DNA of 7,311 nt from Desulfobacteraceae bacterium (GTDB lineage Bacteria; Desulfobacterota; DSM-4660; Desulfatiglandales; JALVMZ01). The stretch is taken from NCBI GenBank assembly GCA_027032655.1, contig JALVMZ010000052.1, positions 1-7,311 of the forward strand, written 5' to 3'. The translations under genes were made by a program, and so were the position numbers. Position 1 is the first letter of the stretch. The number at the start of each line of letters is the position of its first letter. Positions 1 to 4,782 of the stretch are shown here, piece by piece. The notes beneath the pieces are model-generated. The model had not been told where the DNA came from, did no database searches, and was given only the letters and a program-made list of their open reading frames with translations.

Positions 1-2
1 GC

Positions 3-728
3 CAGGTTTCCATGTATAAAAAAATTGGGGATTTCCTACGCCAGAAATTCCGTCTCGGCTATTTTTGGCCATCTCTGGATGGGGAAAGTCCCTATTTTCC
101 CTGGGAGCATGAAGACTTCAATTTCCTCCTCAAATCGGGCTATATGGGCCAGCCCATAGATTATGACAAAAAGGCGACGCAAGAGGGAATGCTTCATGAG
201 GTTGAGTTTATATCGCCAAGGACAAATGATGGCCGCCCGGTTTACCTGATAGGGGATTTGTGGATTGAAAAAGGGGCTCTTAAAAATTCAAAGGAAGAAA
301 AAATTACTATCAAAATAAACTCCGTGGAAGTTCCCCTGGGGGAGGTGTTTAATAAAATCCAATTGGGCGGTGAGAAGGGATATGGTTGGGGAAGGGTGAA
401 ACTGGAGAGATTGGAAATTGAGGGAAAAAGGACCATTGCAGGGGCGGATTATAGGGAAGAAAGGGGAGAAATAATCCTTAAATTTAGTAAAAATTCCCGG
501 ATTGCCTCACACGCTCTGGCAGCAGGCGGGGAGAGCTTAAACCCTGTTCCAGAGGGTTCCCTCACCGGTTCAATAGAGGTTCTTACCGCCTATGGATATT
601 ACAGGAAAGGCAAAAATGGCCTTGAATTTGGCCTTGCCGCACCGCTTATATGCTACTCCCCGGACTCCACTGTAAACGGAGACGAAGAACTTAAACTGGG
701 AGAATTCGGAATATTGGAGGGGCCATAA
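3..728 (+). CDS. RAMP-superfamily CRISPR-associated protein, probably 5'-truncated by the window edge
   Basis: This is probably a crRNA-binding RAMP protein of a type III-like effector complex. Numbered from the ATG at 12 there are 238 residues. The clearest mark is the glycine-rich loop LGGEKGYGWGR (118-128), typical of Cas5/Cmr3/Csx10-type RAMPs. About 110 residues follow it, including GSLTGSIEV (182-190) and a hydrophobic AAPLICYSP stretch (209-217). The frame stays open from the ATG back to the left edge. The loop lies mid-protein and no typical RAMP N-terminal strand is obvious, so I infer that the true start is outside and ATG 12 is internal; only a weak AGG precedes it. The gene is separated from the I-B operon by about 380 bases and probably ends a different cas module. 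I cannot name the subfamily. Cas6 is unlikely because its glycine loop lies near the C-terminus. Confidence 0.6.
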   Translation, partial: QVSMYKKIGDFLRQKFRLGYFWPSLDGESPYFPWEHEDFNFLLKSGYMGQPIDYDKKATQEGMLHEVEFISPRTNDGRPVYLIGDLWIEKGALKNSKEEKITIKINSVEVPLGEVFNKIQLGGEKGYGWGRVKLERLEIEGKRTIAGADYREERGEIILKFSKNSRIASHALAAGGESLNPVPEGSLTGSIEVLTAYGYYRKGKNGLEFGLAAPLICYSPDSTVNGDEELKLGEFGILEGP

Positions 729-780
729 AAGCCACCCAGGGCTCCGGCATGCTGGAGGTTTGGGAGAAGCAAAAATGGAC

Positions 781-808
781 TTGACATTTCCAAAATTTTT
801 TCCAAAAT
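781..808 (+). promoter_or_regulatory. Candidate promoter of the cas operon
   Basis: A perfect -35 hexamer TTGACA (781-786) is followed after 16 bases by CAAAAT (803-808). CAAAAT matches the -10 consensus at four of six positions, including the important second A and last T. It would give a 5' leader of roughly 290 bases before cas8b. A 10-bp direct repeat lies in and across the spacer, which would suit repressor or activator control. A weaker alternative nearer to cas8b is TTGCCC (1016-1021), 17 bases, TGTTAT (1039-1044). This is pattern evidence only. Confidence 0.35.
787..808. repeat. Perfect 10-bp direct repeat with 12-base period
   Basis: TTTCCAAAAT occurs at 787-796 and again at 799-808, separated by two T residues. 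The second copy runs into the palindrome AAAATATTTT (804-813). The repeats sit directly after the TTGACA box, so they could be tandem operator half-sites. The tract is AT-rich, so a chance repeat or simple curved DNA is also possible. Confidence 0.5.
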
Positions 809-893
809 ATTTTATGTGAGGGGGTGGTTTTGGGTGGGTTAGAAAGAAAAACAAAGAATTTTGCTTTTCTGAGGAGCGGGGAGATTGCTTGGA

Positions 894-912
894 TCGTAGA
901 ACACATCTACGA
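894..912. repeat. Perfect 7-bp inverted repeat with 5-base loop
   Basis: TCGTAGA (894-900) and TCTACGA (906-912) are exact reverse complements around the loop ACACA. The bases after the stem read AAC, so the 3' arm runs into ACGAAAC. No T-run follows, so it is not an intrinsic terminator. It could be an operator, an mRNA leader hairpin or a single CRISPR-repeat-like element. No second copy was seen in the window. Confidence 0.45.
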
Positions 913-1106
913 AACGGGGTTCATATTCTCCCTTAGCTGGTGCTATAGGGCCATAAGCCGAATTTTAACTAATAACATCTCTATTCTGAAGTACAGGTCT
1001 TTATCGGACTTACAATTGCCCTTAGGATTAGGACATCATGTTATTCCGAAGCCTCTAATAATAAAAATATCGTTAAAGCAAGGGCGTTTATAAGGAGAAG
1101 TATTCT

Positions 1107-2987
1107 ATGATTGAAATCATTTATGAATTAGGTAAACGGGTTCCAGGAAAAGATTTACCAATCTCACCGGTAAAAACTCCGGCACATTTAGTTATCCTTA
1201 ATTTTGAATACGGTTCTGCTCATCGGGAGGAATTTGACCAGCAAAAAGCCGAGCTTTACCGGTGGGTAGGGAATCGGAGAGGAAATACCCCTCAAGACTT
1301 TCTCATCACAGATAATTTGATTTATCTTCTGGGAAAAAGCCCTTTCAATCTTCTTTCTGAGCTGGAAAAAACGAAATTGCGAACTTCAACTCTATATAAC
1401 CGCCTTAGGAAGCTTGTTAAGCTAAATATTTTAAACCTTAAGGATGTTTCTGGAAAGCCTCTGTTTATTTTAGATCCTCATAAGGTTTTAAGAGAAGATG
1501 AAGAGGCTCTTTTCTGGAAAAAGCTAAAAGAGAAGGCAAAAAAGTCCTTTTCCAGTATAGAAGAACTGGCACAAGAGCTTTCCGAAGACAAATTCTTCAA
1601 AGATATATCCGATGCCCTAAGAGAAACTCTTGCCCCAGAAGTATCGAAAAAAGAGAGGCTTTACTGGACAGTTGCCGACAAAGAAGGGCCTTTAGTCTTT
1701 GATAGTGGGTATGAAATTTTTCTTAAAAAACAGTTTTCTCCCCAAATTCCTGAAGATGCTCCCTTACAATCATGCCATCTCTGTAACCGTCAGGCTTTAG
1801 TAATTTCTGACACTAAAAAATTCAAATTTCTTAAGTTTTTTAACACGGATAAGCCTGGATTTGCTCCAGGGATGCGAAGCCTTACATATCCTTCCCTTTT
1901 CGGAGTGTGTTCTGAGTGTTATCATACCCTTTTTGTTGGAGATCGTTTGGTGGCGGAGCAACTTCAATCAAGATTAGCAGGAAAGGCTGTTTTTCTTCTT
2001 CCATATCCAGTTCCCGACGAGGTGGGAATTTACGACCTCTCAAGGCTCTTCGTCCGCCGAATGGATGCGGCCCGGGAAGTAAAACGATGGCATGAATTTG
2101 AGAGAGAACTTAGGGAGGATGTTCAATTCAGACGGGATTGGGAAAATGTTAAGCACCTCATTCGTATGGATTTGGTATTCGCCACAATTAGCAATAGTGC
2201 AGTGAAAATTCATCGCGTTATCCATGAAGTTCCACCCTCTCGCTTAGATGAACTGGATGAGGCAAGGCAAAACACGAGAAAGTGGGCTGAGGAAATTTTT
2301 GGGGAAGAAGAATTTTGGAATCTTGATCTTGGTGCACAATTTAAAATGTTTCCTATCCCTAAAAAGGCTAAAGTTCCTGAAATGTTTCTTACATATCTTG
2401 AGTCTCTTCTTCAGAGATATCCCTTTGGCTGGGAACGGTTGACTGAAATATTTTTAAAAGGGGCTCGGCTCCTGCACACAGGAGGAACAAGGGGCTATAG
2501 AATGAAAAATGTATCTTTACAAATTTACATGGTTCAGACTTTGATTTTAAGAAAATATTTAAGATATCTTGGTTTGCTGACCGGAATAAGTCAAACAGGA
2601 GGTATAATGATGAAAGATATTCTCCCTGAACATTTAGCCCAATACATGGAGGAAGCTGGCCTTTCGGATAGGAAGGCAGCGCTGTTCCTTCTGGGTTATG
2701 TTATGGGTAAGATCGGGGAAGAGCAGAGGGGGACAAAAAGTCCGGCTATTCTAAATGCCGTAACCTTTACGGGAATGGATGAAATAAAAATTAAGCGTCT
2801 ATTCAATCATGTGTTTTCTCGGATGCGATATTATTTAAAGAATAGCGCTTATAGAGAAGCCGAAAAGATTATGGCTATAGCTCAAAGCATATACAATGCT
2901 TCAAGGGATACGGTTTCCACCCACGAAGCAACTTATTGGGTTCTTGCCGGATACGGATTTGGACGCCTAGCCCGATTCCGGGCTTAA
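1107..2987 (+). CDS. cas8b: Cas8b (Csh1/TM1802-type), large subunit of the type I-B Cascade complex
   Basis: This large subunit recognises the PAM and helps open the target DNA in the I-B surveillance complex. The protein has 626 residues, a usual size for the family. A central zinc-binding pattern is visible: C223-x2-C226 (CHLC) and C268-x2-C271 (CSEC). The region from about residue 501 to the end is predicted mostly helical, with FLLGYVMGKI (527-536) and HEATYWVLAGYGFG (606-619), as expected of the Cas11-like C-terminal domain. Family assignment also rests on the downstream cas7-cas5-cas3-cas4 order. The start is well supported: AAGGAG at 1092-1097 lies 9 bases before ATG 1107. A second strong SD inside the gene probably produces Cas11b separately. 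The stop is 26 bases before the chosen cas7 start, so the genes are co-transcribed. Large subunits diverge fast, so I-B is supported more firmly than the exact Cas8b subfamily. Confidence 0.9.
   Translation: MIEIIYELGKRVPGKDLPISPVKTPAHLVILNFEYGSAHREEFDQQKAELYRWVGNRRGNTPQDFLITDNLIYLLGKSPFNLLSELEKTKLRTSTLYNRLRKLVKLNILNLKDVSGKPLFILDPHKVLREDEEALFWKKLKEKAKKSFSSIEELAQELSEDKFFKDISDALRETLAPEVSKKERLYWTVADKEGPLVFDSGYEIFLKKQFSPQIPEDAPLQSCHLCNRQALVISDTKKFKFLKFFNTDKPGFAPGMRSLTYPSLFGVCSECYHTLFVGDRLVAEQLQSRLAGKAVFLLPYPVPDEVGIYDLSRLFVRRMDAAREVKRWHEFERELREDVQFRRDWENVKHLIRMDLVFATISNSAVKIHRVIHEVPPSRLDELDEARQNTRKWAEEIFGEEEFWNLDLGAQFKMFPIPKKAKVPEMFLTYLESLLQRYPFGWERLTEIFLKGARLLHTGGTRGYRMKNVSLQIYMVQTLILRKYLRYLGLLTGISQTGGIMMKDILPEHLAQYMEEAGLSDRKAALFLLGYVMGKIGEEQRGTKSPAILNAVTFTGMDEIKIKRLFNHVFSRMRYYLKNSAYREAEKIMAIAQSIYNASRDTVSTHEATYWVLAGYGFGRLARFRA
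2597..2602 (+). promoter_or_regulatory. Internal Shine-Dalgarno inside cas8b for Cas11b
   Basis: AGGAGG, a perfect anti-16S match, lies within cas8b and encodes parts of codons 497-499 (T-G-G). Four bases later comes in-frame ATG 2607 (M501), and seven bases later in-frame ATG 2610 (M502). The spacing to the second ATG is near optimal. The site is as strong as the SDs of the normal starts in this operon. Confidence 0.75.
2610..2987 (+). CDS. cas11b: Cas11b small subunit, translated from an internal start in cas8b
   Basis: This is the probable small subunit, made as a separate product in the same frame as cas8b. From ATG 2610 it has 125 residues (126 from ATG 2607), beginning MKDILPEHL and sharing the Cas8b C-terminus. 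The size and all-helical look match small subunits, which bind along the non-target strand side of the complex. Independent translation of Cas11 from within the large-subunit gene is established for subtypes I-B, I-C and I-D. The evidence here is the perfect AGGAGG at 2597-2602, two consecutive in-frame ATG codons at fitting spacing, and the position at the Cas8b domain boundary. Which ATG is used is uncertain; 2610 has the better spacing. Routine gene finders will miss this product. Confidence 0.72.
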   Translation: MKDILPEHLAQYMEEAGLSDRKAALFLLGYVMGKIGEEQRGTKSPAILNAVTFTGMDEIKIKRLFNHVFSRMRYYLKNSAYREAEKIMAIAQSIYNASRDTVSTHEATYWVLAGYGFGRLARFRA

Positions 2988-2999
2988 GAATATAGAATT

Positions 3000-3007
3000 A
3001 AGGAGGT
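3000..3007 (+). promoter_or_regulatory. Shine-Dalgarno of cas7, decides the start
   Basis: AAGGAGGT lies 6 bases before ATG 3014, but abuts the alternative in-frame GTG 3008 with no spacer. ATG 3014 is therefore the likely start, removing two residues from the longest reading. Confidence 0.8.
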
Positions 3008-3013
3008 GTGAAA

Positions 3014-4021
3014 ATGCTAGAGAAAAATAGTGAAATTTTATTTCTTTATGATGCCCGATTGTGCAATCCTAATGGGGATCCAGATGAGGAAAATCGTCCC
3101 CGGATGGATTATGAAACTTCGAGAAATTTGGTAAGCGATGTTCGCCTTAAAAGGTATCTTCGGGATTTCTGGTTAAATTTTGGGGAAGATTTGTGGGAAA
3201 AATTAGGCTACGAACCACAGGATGTATGGGTCAGGAGGGAAGACGAGAGCGGTCTTCCCCGCACAGTATCGGCCAAAGAACGGATTGAGACCTTGGCAAA
3301 AATTTATAATCCTGGAAAGAAGGCCAAGGATCTTTCCAAAGAGCCCGGGTTTATAGAGTTTCTAAAAAAACATCTAATTGACCTTCGTATTTTCGGAGCC
3401 ACTGTTCCTATTGGGGGAGCCAATGTTGGAGCCTCGCTTACTTTCACAGGACCTGTCCAGTTTACCTGGGGTTATTCCCTGAATAAGGTGGAAATTCTCC
3501 CTTCCTCAACCATTTCTTCCACTTTTGCTGGTAGAGAAATTGGGGAAAAGGGGGAATACGGAACCTTTGGGAAGGACTGGAGGGTAAAGTATTCTTTCCT
3601 TGCTTTTTGGGGGCAAGTGAGTGCTATTAGGGCACGTGAGACAGAAATGACAGAGACTGACTTACTTCTATTAGACCAAAGCCTTTTTGAAGCCCTTCCT
3701 CTTATGGCTACGACTCGTAGCAAAATCGGTCAGACTCCCAGACTTTATTTGCGAGTAGAATACCAAGATCCATACATCTTTCTTGGAGACTATCGGGAAC
3801 CTTTGAAACTTGTTCAAGAAGAAGGGCTTGAAAGTATAGAGGATGTGGAAATTGACTTTTCCGGGTTGAAAGAACGCCTTTATGAAGCCCTAGGAAAGAT
3901 TCAAAAAGTGTTCTATCGGGTGCATCCTGCCTTTGAGCAAGGGAAGATTTTTGCAGAAAGGCTTCAAAATTCACTTCAAGGAGTAGAATTCAAAGAAGTT
4001 CCAAAACTGGGGTTATCATGA
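3014..4021 (+). CDS. cas7: Cas7 (Csh2-type), backbone subunit of type I-B Cascade
   Basis: Cas7 polymerises along the crRNA spacer and forms the helical backbone of the complex. The protein has 335 residues from ATG 3014. The N-terminus shows the family hallmark: FLYDARLCNPNGDPDEENRP (residues 10-29), an RRM-like first strand followed by the conserved N-x-NGDPD segment. A mid-protein segment with TVPIGGANVGASLTFTGPVQ and the following WGYSLNKVE matches the Csh2/Cas7 pattern 'tGpVQ...g.SlN'. The family is present in several copies per complex, which fits its very strong SD at 3000-3007. The stop overlaps the cas5 start in ATGA (4018-4021), so cas5 is translationally coupled. No truncation or frameshift is seen. 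Confidence 0.95.
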   Translation: MLEKNSEILFLYDARLCNPNGDPDEENRPRMDYETSRNLVSDVRLKRYLRDFWLNFGEDLWEKLGYEPQDVWVRREDESGLPRTVSAKERIETLAKIYNPGKKAKDLSKEPGFIEFLKKHLIDLRIFGATVPIGGANVGASLTFTGPVQFTWGYSLNKVEILPSSTISSTFAGREIGEKGEYGTFGKDWRVKYSFLAFWGQVSAIRARETEMTETDLLLLDQSLFEALPLMATTRSKIGQTPRLYLRVEYQDPYIFLGDYREPLKLVQEEGLESIEDVEIDFSGLKERLYEALGKIQKVFYRVHPAFEQGKIFAERLQNSLQGVEFKEVPKLGLS

Positions 4022-4782
4022 AACGCATTCCCCTCGTGGCTTTCACTATAGCTGGTCCTATGGCTCACTTTAGGAAATTCTATACTACAACCTCAGCCCT
4101 AACTTACCTTTTTCCCCCGAGAACTACTCTAATGGGGTTAGTGGCTGGAATGTTAGGGTTCGAGCGTGATAATTATTATGAGAAACTTTCCTCTCGAAAA
4201 TTGTGGGTGGCTGTGCGTATGCTTACCCCGGTTAGAAAGCGGACATTTACTCTGAATTACCTTTTTACCAAAGATAATAAGCTTTATGAGCGGGGCCAGG
4301 GAACACAAATCCCCGTGGAATGGGTCCTGGCTAAACCTCCTTACCGAATAGTGCGCTATCGGGTTTATCTTTCGTCTCCGGATGAAATCCTTATGGAAAA
4401 AATTGTGGATCGTTTCAAAAAACAGAATTTTATCTGGCCTGTGTATTTGGGAGTAAGTGAAGCCCTGGGCTGGATAGAAGATATCTGGATAGGGGAGACT
4501 CTGTGGGGGGAGCAAATAAATGCCGTTCCTTTGGGGACCCCCATTATACATACCCAAGATATTTCTCTCAAAATAGAAGAGGGGCTTCGCCTGTTTCTTG
4601 ATAGAATCACTCAGGACTTTAGAGTAAAACCCTACCGAAGTCCGGTTCGCACTATTGTCCTTATTTTTGAGGCAAATGGAAAACCCTTTATTGTCCAGGT
4701 TCCATATCCAGTGTTTGAACTTCCTGATTTTAGTGGGGTATTTGGGAGTTTTATGCATGAGATTTCTTTCTCATCCGGGTAA
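4018..4782 (+). CDS. cas5: Cas5 (Cas5h-type), crRNA 5'-handle-binding subunit of type I-B Cascade
   Basis: This RAMP protein caps the 5' handle of the crRNA and contacts Cas8b and the first Cas7. It has 254 residues, usual for Cas5. The N-terminal family signature is clear: the strand LVAFTIAGPMAHFRKFYTT (6-24), then LTYLFPPRTTLMGLVAGMLG (28-47), with the PPRTTLMGL core typical of Cas5. YLGVSEALGWIEDI (143-156) is the 'YLG.sE' region found in Cas5 proteins. The ATG at 4018 overlaps the cas7 stop by 4 bases; a GGGG at 4009-4012 is only a weak SD, so expression probably depends on coupling to cas7. The 3' end overlaps cas3 by 26 bases. Confidence 0.94.
   Translation: MKRIPLVAFTIAGPMAHFRKFYTTTSALTYLFPPRTTLMGLVAGMLGFERDNYYEKLSSRKLWVAVRMLTPVRKRTFTLNYLFTKDNKLYERGQGTQIPVEWVLAKPPYRIVRYRVYLSSPDEILMEKIVDRFKKQNFIWPVYLGVSEALGWIEDIWIGETLWGEQINAVPLGTPIIHTQDISLKIEEGLRLFLDRITQDFRVKPYRSPVRTIVLIFEANGKPFIVQVPYPVFELPDFSGVFGSFMHEISFSSG
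4744..4748 (+). promoter_or_regulatory. Shine-Dalgarno of cas3 inside cas5, decides the start
   Basis: GGGAG lies 8 bases before ATG 4757 in the cas3 frame. The frame is open further upstream to TTG 4655, but that would add 34 residues that are only the cas5 sequence in another frame. The HD domain of Cas3 begins right after ATG 4757 (MRFLSHPG), which supports the shorter start. Confidence 0.7.

Larger units (their letters stand above)
729..1106. other. Gene-poor leader region between the RAMP gene and cas8b
   Basis: I recognise no conserved gene in these 378 bases. They contain a GC-rich stem-loop just after the RAMP stop (742-757), a TTGACA box (781-786), a 10-bp direct repeat (787-808), a perfect 7-bp hairpin (894-912) and the AAGGAG ribosome-binding site of cas8b (1092-1097). 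An open frame from GTG 824 (or TTG 830) to TAA 1091-1093 encodes up to 89 residues and ends 13 bases before cas8b. Its Ile/Leu-rich translation resembles no Cas family I know, so I do not call it a gene. cas6 commonly occupies this position in I-B operons, and none is present. The likeliest reading is a long leader carrying the operon promoter, possibly over the remains of a lost gene. Confidence 0.5.

Noticed and set aside
3..728. Reading the first gene as the missing cas6.
   Set aside because: Its length would fit, but the glycine-rich loop is mid-protein rather than near the C-terminus, and no Cas6-like catalytic histidine region is recognisable.
742..757. GC-rich stem-loop (6-bp stem with one G-U pair, CATG loop) 13 bases after the RAMP stop, considered as a terminator.
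   Set aside because: No T-run follows; the next bases are GTTTGGGAG. It may stabilise the mRNA end, but an intrinsic terminator is not supported.
775..819. A 14-codon open frame (MDLTFPKFFPKYFM) with GGGAGAAG (762-769) 5 bases upstream, considered as a leader peptide.
   Set aside because: It overlaps the candidate promoter elements, the sequence is simple and AT-rich, and there is no attenuator-like structure tied to it.
4655..4756. Longer cas3 start at TTG 4655.
   Set aside because: The extra 34 residues are out-of-frame cas5 sequence with no SD, and the HD domain begins at ATG 4757, which has a good SD.
4153..4758. A 201-residue antisense open frame opposite cas5.
   Set aside because: It lies wholly opposite a confident cas5 and its translation looks like no known family; it is a shadow of the coding strand.
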